DNA of 64,000 nt from assembly GCF_964036645.1 (NCBI RefSeq), contig NZ_OZ038525.1, forward strand, positions 1,882,501 to 1,946,500. Direction: 5' to 3'. Every line of letters starts with the position of its first letter. Position 1 is the stretch's first letter. The translations under genes and the position numbers were made by a program. Positions 57,210 through 64,000 of this stretch are shown here, piece after piece. The notes beneath the pieces are model-generated. The model was not told the origin of the DNA. It saw nothing but the letters and a program-made list of their open reading frames with translations, and did not search any database. This stretch comes from Tenacibaculum sp. 190524A02b. GTDB taxonomy: Bacteria > Bacteroidota > Bacteroidia > Flavobacteriales > Flavobacteriaceae.

Positions 57210-58874
57210 CTATGTAGTGACCTGATCAAAGTTTACTTTTTGCAACACTAATGCTATTGTCATAACAATAATACAACCTAAAGCATTTAACCATAAATAC
57301 GGAAGCCAATCTACATACCAAACTCCTATAATAATAAGTTGCGTTATAATAGCGGCTATAAATACCGCGTTTCCTTTTACAAACTTAAAAAAGAACGCCA
57401 GTAAAAAAATACCTAAAACATTTCCGTAAAATATAGAACCTATAATATTTACTAACTGTATTAGGTTATCAAATAAATTGGCAACACAGGCTACTAGAAT
57501 AGCTAAAACTCCCCAACCTAAAGTAAACCATTTAGACATTTTTACGTAATGGGCTTCTGAATATTCTTTAGTCACATTTCGTTTATACAAATCTATAGCG
57601 GTAGTTGATGCCAAAGCATTTAACTCTGATGCCGTTGATGACATAGCTGCCGATAATATAACTGCTAATAATAAACCAATTAAACCTTTTGGTAGGTTAT
57701 TTAGTATAAATTGAATGAATACATAATCTTTATCATTCGTTTCTACATCTGCATTTGCTTTTGCAATAATGACTTTTGCTTGCTTTTTTAACGCTTTATC
57801 CTGCTCATTTAACGTTTGTAGCTGTTCTTTTTTTGCAGCTGTTAACTCCTCAAACAATAATGTTTTTTTAGTTGCTTCAATCTTTTTATGCTTTGCAGTT
57901 AACTCTTGATATTCTGCTGCATATGCTGAGTTTAATACCGCTTCTTGTGCTTTGGGATTAAAGTTTAATGGTGAACTGTTAAATTGATAAAACACAAACA
58001 CCATGACTCCTACTAACAGAATAAAAAACTGCATAGGTACTTTAAGTAACCCATTAAAAATAAGCCCTAATTGACTTTCTCTTGCTGATTTCCCCGACAA
58101 GTATCGTTGTACCTGACTTTGGTCGGTACCAAAATAAGAAAGCATTAAAAAAGTTCCTCCTAAAATTCCAGTCCAAACCGTATAACGGTTATTCAAATCC
58201 CAAGAAAAATCCAATACTTGCATTTTATCACTTGCTCCAGCTATTTCTAAAGCTTTAGTAAAGGTAATTCCATCAGGTAAGTATTGTAGTATTAAATAAA
58301 ATGCAATAAACATTCCGGCAAAAATTACTGCCATTTGTTGTTTTTGCGTTACACTTACTGCTTTGGTTCCGCCAGATACTGTATAAATAATTACCAATAC
58401 CCCAATAAGTACGTTTAGTGTAATTAAGTCCCAACCTAATACTGCCGATAGAATAATTGCAGGAGCAAAAATGGTAATTCCTGCTGCTAAACCACGTTGC
58501 ACTAAAAACAAAATAGCGGTAAGGGTTCGGGTTTTTTTATCAAACCGTCCTTCTAAATACTCGTAAGCGGTATACACATTTAGCTTATGATAAATAGGAA
58601 TAAATACCAAACAGATAATTACCATAGCAATTGGCAATCCAAAATAGAACTGTACAAAGCCCATTCCACTATGGAAAGCTTGCCCAGGTGTAGACAAAAA
58701 AGTGATGGCACTTGCTTGCGTTGCCATTACTGACAAACCAATGGTCCACCACTTGGTTTCATTACCTCCTTTTATGTATTCTTCAACGTTTTGACTTCCT
58801 CTAGTTTTCCATGCTCCGTATACTACAATAAATGCTAAGGTTACGGATAACACAATCCAATCGATACTTTGCAT
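57210..58874 (-). CDS. Sodium:solute symporter (SSS family)
   Basis: A 554-residue transporter with about 13 hydrophobic helices. Family features include GLSVMATQASAITFLSTPGQ (about 47-66), the YTVSGGTKAVSVTQKQQ block (about 163-180) and AVILSAAMSSTASELNALAS (about 398-417), which holds the second sodium-site serines. Between helices, residues about 315-375 form a charged, probably coiled-coil insertion rich in Lys, Glu and Gln. The substrate is unknown. It is the last gene of a unit with a DUF6503 lipoprotein and a 35-residue membrane protein. Confidence 0.9.
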   Translation of the reverse strand: MQSIDWIVLSVTLAFIVVYGAWKTRGSQNVEEYIKGGNETKWWTIGLSVMATQASAITFLSTPGQAFHSGMGFVQFYFGLPIAMVIICLVFIPIYHKLNVYTAYEYLEGRFDKKTRTLTAILFLVQRGLAAGITIFAPAIILSAVLGWDLITLNVLIGVLVIIYTVSGGTKAVSVTQKQQMAVIFAGMFIAFYLILQYLPDGITFTKALEIAGASDKMQVLDFSWDLNNRYTVWTGILGGTFLMLSYFGTDQSQVQRYLSGKSARESQLGLIFNGLLKVPMQFFILLVGVMVFVFYQFNSSPLNFNPKAQEAVLNSAYAAEYQELTAKHKKIEATKKTLLFEELTAAKKEQLQTLNEQDKALKKQAKVIIAKANADVETNDKDYVFIQFILNNLPKGLIGLLLAVILSAAMSSTASELNALASTTAIDLYKRNVTKEYSEAHYVKMSKWFTLGWGVLAILVACVANLFDNLIQLVNIIGSIFYGNVLGIFLLAFFFKFVKGNAVFIAAIITQLIIIGVWYVDWLPYLWLNALGCIIVMTIALVLQKVNFDQVTT

Positions 58875-58877
58875 ATA

Positions 58878-58985
58878 TTATTTTGTAAATGTGTGAGTGA
58901 TGAAATAAAATAGGATTATGTACACTAGATTTGCTACTAAAACGAGCATATATTCTCGTTTCCATTGGTATTTTTGAAGGCTCAT
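58878..58985 (-). CDS. 35-residue single-helix membrane protein upstream of the symporter
   Basis: A short frame not obvious by length: ATG at 58985, stop TAA at 58878-58880. The product starts MSLQKYQWKREYML and then has one hydrophobic helix (about 14-31, VLVANLVYIILFYFI). It lies 7 bp after the DUF6503 gene and 3 bp before the symporter ATG, so the three genes are tightly packed. A basic, aromatic N-terminus and a single helix suggest an accessory subunit of the transporter. I cannot name a family. Confidence 0.72.
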   Translation of the reverse strand: MSLQKYQWKREYMLVLVANLVYIILFYFITHTFTK

Positions 58986-58992
58986 ATAAGTT

Positions 58993-59742
58993 TTATTGTT
59001 TGGGTTTTTCAAAAAAGCTATCCGCTAAAGCCGCTTGACTTACCAATGCATCTTCAAATTGTATTGGTTCTTTTGCTGGTTCTAATGGATTGCCTTTCTC
59101 GTCTTTCTTGTACCAAGATATAGCTTTTGGCAATAACAAACCGTTAACATTTTCCCAATCATGATAACGAATAATATTAAACTTCTCAGATGGCTTCTTA
59201 GAAAAATAAGTTACTGTATAGCCCAACCAAGTCATTTGGTAGGTTTTAGGATGGTAAAATATAAAATAATTATCGTCAGGAGATGTTCCAACATTCGCTT
59301 TATATGAAATTTTAATTCCAGGATAACGCACACCTTCAAACTCTAAAGGTTTCATATCTTCATAAATAATTCCATCATCAGCCAATACAAATGGCATAGC
59401 ATAGAAATAAAAATATAAGTTGTAATAAAATTCAGGATTGCCTTTAAAGGCTGTAGAATCTTGTTGATGTAACCACACATCCTTTCCATCATAACCTAAA
59501 GCATACGTATTTGTATTAATAACCGTTTTTCTAGAAGATAAATCAACCGTGTGCTCTTCTGCGTTTATTTTATAGGATAATGTTTTTGCTGCTTTCCAAC
59601 TTTTAATACCTCCATGTTTTTCAATAACTTTAGCTAAACTCTCAGGATAATTAACCGCTGCTTTCTTAGTTTCCTTTTTTTTCTTTTGATTACATGCCAC
59701 TAACATTATGGTTAGGGCACATAGTAACATTATTTGTTTCAT
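58993..59742 (-). CDS. DUF6503-type lipoprotein
   Basis: A 249-residue lipoprotein (Cys17 in LVACNQKKKK) with a lysine-rich stretch after the anchor. The body, HGGIKSWKAAKTLSYKI, SSRKTVINTNTYALGYDGKDVW and YWLGYTVTYFSKKPSEKF-like strands, fits the LolA-like beta fold of proteins annotated DUF6503 in flavobacteria. It may bind a lipid or hydrophobic ligand; that is a guess from fold. First gene of the unit with the small membrane protein and symporter. Confidence 0.8.
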   Translation of the reverse strand: MKQIMLLCALTIMLVACNQKKKKETKKAAVNYPESLAKVIEKHGGIKSWKAAKTLSYKINAEEHTVDLSSRKTVINTNTYALGYDGKDVWLHQQDSTAFKGNPEFYYNLYFYFYAMPFVLADDGIIYEDMKPLEFEGVRYPGIKISYKANVGTSPDDNYFIFYHPKTYQMTWLGYTVTYFSKKPSEKFNIIRYHDWENVNGLLLPKAISWYKKDEKGNPLEPAKEPIQFEDALVSQAALADSFFEKPKQ

Positions 59743-59906
59743 TTTTAAACTAGTTTATGACTCTTCTGTCGAAAAAACACTCTAAAATTACATTAAAAAT
59801 CAAAACTATTAAAAAAGGTTCTTTCCCCTATATAAGAAAGGTAACCTCTTTTTAAATGAACTCCATTATTCTCATCAAAATCAACAAAATACATTTATAA
59901 CCCCAT

Positions 59907-59942
59907 AAAAAAAGTCTTGAGAAATTTCTCAAGACTTTTATG
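59907..59942 (-). terminator. Terminator after the ferredoxin gene
   Basis: AAAGTCTTGAGAAA with its exact reverse complement TTTCTCAAGACTTT forms a stem at 59911-59938, with T-tract on the minus strand. Confidence 0.8.
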
Positions 59943-59956
59943 TTATTATTTTCAGA

Positions 59957-60038
59957 AGTAAATGAACTACCTCAATGCAAGCATAGTGGTATCTAGCCGA
60001 AAATATTATTTTTTAATATACGATGTAAGACATCGAGG
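59957..60038. repeat. REP-like intergenic elements, copy 2 of a dispersed repeat plus a second palindrome
   Basis: 59957-60008 matches 16300-16349 (AGTAAA, CAAGCATA, GG, TATCTAGCC, AAAA, TATTA in order). Its core TACCTCAATG-CAAG-CATAGTGGTA is an imperfect palindrome around CAAG. A second palindrome with a related centre follows at 60021-60038 (CGATG-TAAGA-CATCG, then AGG). Confidence 0.5.
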
Positions 60039-60067
60039 AATTAAACCCTTGGCTATCGCCCTTGCGA

Positions 60068-60418
60068 TTAATCGTTATGCATAAAACGTTGCTTAGCTAA
60101 TAATGCTTCTTCTGTTTCTACATTATCTTCATCAGGAACACAACAATCTACTGGACATACTGCCGCACATTGTGGTTCTTCATGAAAACCTTTACATTCT
60201 GTACACTTATCTGCCACAATGTAATATATTTCATCTGAAATAGGCTCTTGTTCCTCTTCTGCATTGGCCTTTTTTCCATCAGGCAACACAATATCACCTT
60301 CCAAATCGGTACCATCTGCATACTTCCAATCATCAGCTCCTTCATATATTGCTGTATTTGGGCACTCTGGTTCACAAGCGCCACAATTTATACATTCATC
60401 TGTTATTATAATTGCCAT
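60068..60418 (-). CDS. 2[4Fe-4S] ferredoxin, Allochromatium type
   Basis: A low-potential electron carrier of 116 residues. The first cluster is held by Cys9, 12, 15 ([11 protein letters not shown], plus Cys19), the second by Cys72, 75 and 84/88, with an eight-residue insertion between the second and third ligands ([13 protein letters not shown]) and further cysteines at 92 and 93, as in Alvin-type ferredoxins. A 40-residue acidic loop separates the clusters. The start is ATG 60418: the frame extends 16 codons upstream but through the promoter. It is divergent from the acyl-CoA reductase-serC unit, the common flavobacterial arrangement. Confidence 0.93.
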   Translation of the reverse strand: MAIIITDECINCGACEPECPNTAIYEGADDWKYADGTDLEGDIVLPDGKKANAEEEQEPISDEIYYIVADKCTECKGFHEEPQCAAVCPVDCCVPDEDNVETEEALLAKQRFMHND

Positions 60419-60437
60419 AATTAATATTTCAGTTTTG

Positions 60438-60445
60438 TAACTTTG
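60438..60445 (+). promoter_or_regulatory. -7 box of the acyl-CoA reductase-serC unit
   Basis: TAACTTTG on the plus strand, with TTG at 60412-60414 (23-bp spacer). It points at the ATG at 60488 and faces the ferredoxin promoter head-on. Confidence 0.5.
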
Positions 60446-60451
60446 CTCTCG

Positions 60452-60482
60452 CAAAAATAGTTCCAATTTAATTTAGAACCAA
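60452..60482 (-). promoter_or_regulatory. Promoter of the ferredoxin gene
   Basis: Minus strand: TTG (60480-60482), 20-bp spacer, TATTTTTG (60452-60459), a consensus match. The start near 60448 lies just past the plus-strand -7 box, so the two promoters overlap face to face. Confidence 0.68.
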
Positions 60483-60487
60483 TATAA

Positions 60488-61549
60488 ATGGATAGCATAA
60501 AAGGTAGAATAGACGCTTTTTTACAATTAGGTAACTTTTTGAGTCAGTTTTCAAGAAAAGGAATTGAACAAAAAGAAAATATAGCTTTTAATGAATTATT
60601 TTTTGATGGCTTTAAACATCAACTAAAAATAGCAGAAGAAAACAACAGTTGGTTTACTAAAGAGAATTTATTATTTGCAACAGAAAATTGGGCAAAAGCT
60701 TTAACTTCTGAAAACATAAATCAATGGATAGCTAAGGAGAAGTTAGGAAATAACACTGCTAAAAATGTGGCTATTATTATGGCTGGGAATATTCCTTTAG
60801 TTGGGTTTCATGATTTTTTGTCGGTACTAATTGCTGGACATTCAGTAATTGTAAAACAATCTTCTAACGACCAACATTTATTGCCTTTTTTAGCCAAGTA
60901 TTTAGAGTATGTTACCCCAGAATTAAAAGGTAAAATAACTTTTACTAGTGAAAAGCTTTCAGGATTTGATGCAGTAATTGCTACAGGAAGTAATAATACA
61001 GCTAGGTATTTTGAATATTATTTTAAAGACAAACCTAGTATTATACGTAAAAACAGAAATTCAGTAGCTATATTAACAGGTAATGAAACTGAACAAGACT
61101 TTGAGTATTTAAGTGAAGATGTATTTCGTTATTTTGGCTTAGGATGTCGTTCTGTTTCTAAATTATTTGTTCCTAGAAATTATAATTTCGATTCTTTTTT
61201 TAAAGGAATGTATAATAGGCATCAAATAATTAACAATGCTAAATACGCTAATAACTACGACTATAACAAAGCGGTATACTTAATGAGCGAATTTGATATT
61301 TTAGAAAATGGTTTTTTAATGATTAAAGAAGATGCTAGTTACGCTTCTCCTATCGCTTCTGTTTTCTATGAATACTATGACAATACAGATGATTTAAAGA
61401 TAAAATTACACCAAGACAAAGAACAAATACAATGTATTGTTGCTAAAGATTTTCTTGATGAAGAAATTACTTTTGGTCAAACCCAACAACCACAATTATG
61501 GGATTATGCTGATGGTGTAAATACCTTAGCTTTTTTAGCTAATTTATAA
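60488..61549 (+). CDS. LuxC-like acyl-CoA reductase
   Basis: A 353-residue protein of the LuxC/acyl-CoA reductase family, which reduces fatty acyl-CoA or acyl-AMP to aldehyde with NADPH. Family features include NVAIIMAGNIPLVGFHDFLSVL (about 93-114), VIVKQSSND, and the nucleophile cysteine in FRYFGLGCRSVSKL (about 213-226). Next in line are serC and a serA-like gene, an association commonly seen in flavobacteria with no clear metabolic reason known to me. Its real substrate is not established. Confidence 0.88.
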   Translation: MDSIKGRIDAFLQLGNFLSQFSRKGIEQKENIAFNELFFDGFKHQLKIAEENNSWFTKENLLFATENWAKALTSENINQWIAKEKLGNNTAKNVAIIMAGNIPLVGFHDFLSVLIAGHSVIVKQSSNDQHLLPFLAKYLEYVTPELKGKITFTSEKLSGFDAVIATGSNNTARYFEYYFKDKPSIIRKNRNSVAILTGNETEQDFEYLSEDVFRYFGLGCRSVSKLFVPRNYNFDSFFKGMYNRHQIINNAKYANNYDYNKAVYLMSEFDILENGFLMIKEDASYASPIASVFYEYYDNTDDLKIKLHQDKEQIQCIVAKDFLDEEITFGQTQQPQLWDYADGVNTLAFLANL

Positions 61550-61587
61550 CAAACAGTATACACAACACAAACTAACAAACAGTACTA

Positions 61588-62652
61588 ATGAAAAAACATA
61601 ATTTTAGCGCAGGCCCTTGTATTTTACCTGAAAGCGTATTACAAAAAGCTTCTGAAGCTGTTATAAATTTTAATAATGATAATTTATCATTAATTGAAAT
61701 ATCACATAGAAGTAAACCTTTTGTTGATGTTATTGAGAAAGCCAGAAGTTTAGCACTTGAGTTATTAGGCCTGGAAAATAAAGGCTACAAGGCTTTATTT
61801 TTACAAGGAGGAGCCAGCTCACAGTTTTTAATGACTGCTTATAATCTATTAAACAAAAAAGCAGCCTACTTAAACACGGGAACTTGGAGTAGTAAAGCGA
61901 TTAAAGAAGCTAAACTATTTGGTGAATTAATTGAAGTAGCCTCTTCTGAAGATAAAAACTTCAACTACATTCCTAAAGAGTATGCAGTGCCAACAGATGT
62001 GGATTATTTTCATTGTACTAGTAATAATACCATTTACGGTACACAAATGAAAAGTTTTCCAGAAATTTCTGTTCCTTTAATTTGTGATATGAGTTCAGAT
62101 ATATTTTCTCGTCAACTAGATTTTTCTAAGTTCGATTTGATTTATGCTGGAGCTCAAAAAAATATGGGGCCAGCAGGAACTACACTGATTGTTGTTAAAG
62201 AAGCTATTTTAGGTAATGTAGAACGTGCCATTCCATCTATGTTAAACTATCAGGTACATATTGATAAAGATAGTATGTTTAATACGCCTTCTGTTTTTGC
62301 TGTGTATGTATCTATGCTTACATTAGATTGGTTAAAAAACTTAGGCGGAATTTCTTTTATTGAAAAAGTAAATGAGCAAAAGGCCAGTTTATTATACAAG
62401 GAAATAGATCGAAACCCTCTTTTTCAAGGAAATGTGGCTACAGAAGATAGAAGCTTTATGAATGCTACTTTTAAGTTAACCAACCCAGATTTAACCAATA
62501 AATTTGATTCGTTATGGAAAGAAGCTAACATTAACGGATTAAACGGTCATAGAAGTGTTGGGGGCTATAGAGCAAGTATGTATAATGCATTACCTTTGTA
62601 CAGTGTACAAGCATTAGTAGATGTAATGCAAGAATTGGAAAGAAAGGCTTAA
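61588..62652 (+). CDS. serC: Phosphoserine aminotransferase
   Basis: Converts 3-phosphohydroxypyruvate and glutamate to phosphoserine, with PLP. The 354 residues have the family blocks FSAGPCILPESVL (6-18), SHRSKPF (39-45), FLQGGASSQF (71-80), NTGTWSSKA (96-104), CTSNNTIYGTQ (143-153) and the PLP lysine in AGAQKNMGPAGTTL (Lys191). All are intact, in contrast to the next gene. It is the second gene of the acyl-CoA reductase-serC-serA-like-DUF1015 unit. Confidence 0.96.
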   Translation: MKKHNFSAGPCILPESVLQKASEAVINFNNDNLSLIEISHRSKPFVDVIEKARSLALELLGLENKGYKALFLQGGASSQFLMTAYNLLNKKAAYLNTGTWSSKAIKEAKLFGELIEVASSEDKNFNYIPKEYAVPTDVDYFHCTSNNTIYGTQMKSFPEISVPLICDMSSDIFSRQLDFSKFDLIYAGAQKNMGPAGTTLIVVKEAILGNVERAIPSMLNYQVHIDKDSMFNTPSVFAVYVSMLTLDWLKNLGGISFIEKVNEQKASLLYKEIDRNPLFQGNVATEDRSFMNATFKLTNPDLTNKFDSLWKEANINGLNGHRSVGGYRASMYNALPLYSVQALVDVMQELERKA

Positions 62653-62721
62653 AACAAAAAATATTTATAAAAGAGAACTAATTAATTCTCAACAACATAT
62701 AGAAAAGTAATTAACTAGAAG

Positions 62722-63675
62722 ATGAAGATATTAGCGAACGATGGAATTTCTAACAATGCCAAAGAAACTCTTGAAAAAAATGGTTTTGAAGTAGTAACTA
62801 CTAAAGTTGCTCAGGAACAATTAGAAAACTTCATTAATGAAGAGCATATAGACGCTATACTTGTGAAAAACAACACACAAGTTCGTCAAGAACTTATTGA
62901 AGTTTGTCCTAGTATTAAATTAATAGGATGTGGTAATCCTGACATGGATAACATTGATGCAGATTTTGCTAAAGAAAACGGTGTACATGTTATCAATACT
63001 ACTGATGCAACTGCCAATGCTATTGCTGAGCTAGTATTTGCCCACCTTTTTGGTATGGTTCGTTATTTACACCAAGCAAACAGAGATATGCCTTTAGAAG
63101 GAGATATTCGTTTTAACAGCATGCAAAAACAATTTTCTCAAGGTATAGAACTGCGTGGAAAAACGTTAGGAATTATTGGTAATGAACCTTCTGCTAATGA
63201 AGTAGCTAGAATTGCATTAGGTATTGGAATGAAAGTTGTTTTTTCTGGTGATTACACAGAAGAAAGAAATATTTCCGTAGCTTTCCACAACGATCAATTT
63301 ATAGACATTCAGGTAGAAACAGAACCTTTTAAAGAAGTGTTATCTAGTGCTGATTTTGTTAGTTTGCATTTACCTCAACAAGAAGGATATGTAATAGGAA
63401 ATGAACAATTAAAAGTAATGAAAGACGGTGTTGGAATTGTAAATACTTGTTATGGTGGTGCTATAGACGAAGTAGCTATTGTAAAAGCTATTGAAACAGG
63501 TAAGGTTAAATATGTTGGTTTAGATGTATTTGAAAATGAACCAACTCCAGAAATTCAATTATTAATGAATCCTGAGTTATCTTTTACTCCACGTATTGCT
63601 CCTTCTACTATTGAAGCTAAACAAAAGATAGACGTAGACTTAGCTAAACAAATTATAGAATTACTTTCTGAATAA
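62722..63675 (+). CDS. D-2-hydroxyacid dehydrogenase homologue in the serA position, with lost active site
   Basis: A 317-residue protein that keeps the length and most of the framework of short flavobacterial SerA (MKILANDGIS, AELVFAHLFG, MPLEGD, ELRGKTLGIIG, VGLDVFENEPTPEI) but not the functional motifs. VRSAT reads VKNNT (48-52), GRGGVGMD reads GCGNPDMD (69-76), the NAD-binding GxGxxG reads GNEPSA (153-158), ARGG reads CYGG (Tyr244 where the catalytic Arg belongs), and TPHIG reads TPRIA (Arg291 for the catalytic His). Only the glutamate side of the triad remains. It is probably not a working phosphoglycerate dehydrogenase. The frame is intact with normal codon use, so it is not simply decayed. 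It follows serC by 69 bp. Confidence 0.85.
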   Translation: MKILANDGISNNAKETLEKNGFEVVTTKVAQEQLENFINEEHIDAILVKNNTQVRQELIEVCPSIKLIGCGNPDMDNIDADFAKENGVHVINTTDATANAIAELVFAHLFGMVRYLHQANRDMPLEGDIRFNSMQKQFSQGIELRGKTLGIIGNEPSANEVARIALGIGMKVVFSGDYTEERNISVAFHNDQFIDIQVETEPFKEVLSSADFVSLHLPQQEGYVIGNEQLKVMKDGVGIVNTCYGGAIDEVAIVKAIETGKVKYVGLDVFENEPTPEIQLLMNPELSFTPRIAPSTIEAKQKIDVDLAKQIIELLSE

Positions 63676-63678
63676 CAT

Positions 63679-64000
63679 ATGGCAATAGTAAAACCATTTA
63701 AAGCTGTTAGAGCTACAAGAGATAAAGTAGCATTAGTATCTTCTAAGTCTTATGAAATATATTCTACAGAAAACTTAAATGCTAAATTAGACTTTAATCC
63801 TTTTACCTTTTTGCACGTTATTAATCCCGGGTACAAATATCATAAAAATGATATTTCTGGGGCACAACGCTTTAAATTGGTTCACAATCGCTATTTAGAG
63901 TTTAAAGAAGATGGATATTTTACTCAGGACAATCTACCTGGGTTTTATATTTATAAAAAGATAACTCCCAATGAAACTTTTTGTGGTATTATAGCCGCTG
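63679..64000 (+). CDS. DUF1015 family protein, 5' part (runs off the window)
   Basis: ATG at 63679, 3 bp after the stop of the serA-like gene. The 107 codons seen read MAIVKPFKAVRATRDKVAL and later LHVINPGY and RFKLVHNRYLEF, the start of a DUF1015 protein (normally about 400 residues). DUF1015 genes commonly sit with serA and serC, which suggests a part in serine metabolism; the activity is not known to me with certainty. The 3' end is beyond 64000. Confidence 0.88.
   Translation, partial: MAIVKPFKAVRATRDKVALVSSKSYEIYSTENLNAKLDFNPFTFLHVINPGYKYHKNDISGAQRFKLVHNRYLEFKEDGYFTQDNLPGFYIYKKITPNETFCGIIAA

Larger units (their letters stand above)
59743..60067. other. Intergenic region with repeat-like elements, no gene
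   Basis: A 325-bp gap between the divergent-facing DUF6503 start and the ferredoxin stop. It contains a palindromic terminator (59907-59942) and two short palindromic repeat-like elements (59957-60038). I see no coding frame. Confidence 0.65.

Overview
The window reads as a chromosomal segment of a marine Flavobacteriaceae bacterium, most likely Tenacibaculum or a close relative. Signs of this are the very AT-rich sequence, gliding genes (gldI, gldF, gldG), a C-terminal type IX secretion signal on an exported ceramidase, many proteins of types typical of this family, promoters of the Bacteroidota type (TTG at -33, TAnnTTTG at -7), and a near absence of Shine-Dalgarno sequences. The genus is an inference from overall gene content; no species marker was searched.

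Layout. 1-4,450: the start of an rRNA operon on the minus strand (16S, tRNA-Ile, tRNA-Ala, first part of 23S), fed by three tandem promoters. 4,450-12,700 (minus): ettA and a small membrane protein; a FadH-type dienoyl-CoA reductase behind a perfect inverted repeat; then an nrnA-gldI-FKBP-cyclophilin/FKBP-PAP2 cluster with three prolyl isomerases in a row. 12,850-16,300: ndk, DUF721 protein and recF, a TPR membrane protein, ribH. 16,600-25,200 (plus): small membrane protein, mutL, then rhomboid / TPR-AAA ATPase / TPR-membrane protein / rhomboid / EEP-family protein in one tight run, and a geranylgeranyl-reductase-like flavoprotein. 25,219-26,599: a complete IS3-family element with a 3-bp target duplication. 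26,600-39,650 (minus): an outer-membrane protein, a lone transketolase C-terminal half, smpB-UbiA-maf, a PLP alpha-oxoamine synthase, pyruvate carboxylase, a molybdenum hydroxylase pair, and purC with a small conserved protein. 39,800-45,850: a lipoprotein, phoH, a SAM hydrolase-like protein, gldF-gldG. 45,900-55,200: two tandem TPR-S41 peptidases, a membrane-bound AraC regulator, an aquaporin, a DUF2911 protein, a neutral ceramidase with a T9SS signal, a GNAT enzyme. 55,250-57,200: a tail-fibre-like gene broken by an in-frame stop, followed by an intergenic island with three repeat families. 57,200-64,000: DUF6503 lipoprotein / 35-residue membrane protein / sodium-solute symporter, a ferredoxin divergent from an acyl-CoA reductase-serC-serA-like-DUF1015 operon.

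Most of the window is housekeeping. Points that stand out: (i) the protein in the serA position keeps the fold of a D-2-hydroxyacid dehydrogenase but has lost nearly every cofactor-binding and catalytic motif; (ii) a UbiA-family protein in its usual smpB/maf neighbourhood lacks the first Asp-rich motif; (iii) two rhomboid proteases flank a TPR-fused Cdc48-like AAA ATPase and a TPR-membrane protein, which suggests a membrane-protein quality-control module; (iv) the IS element carries a perfect terminator hairpin inside the last codons of its transposase, pointing against transcription entering from outside.
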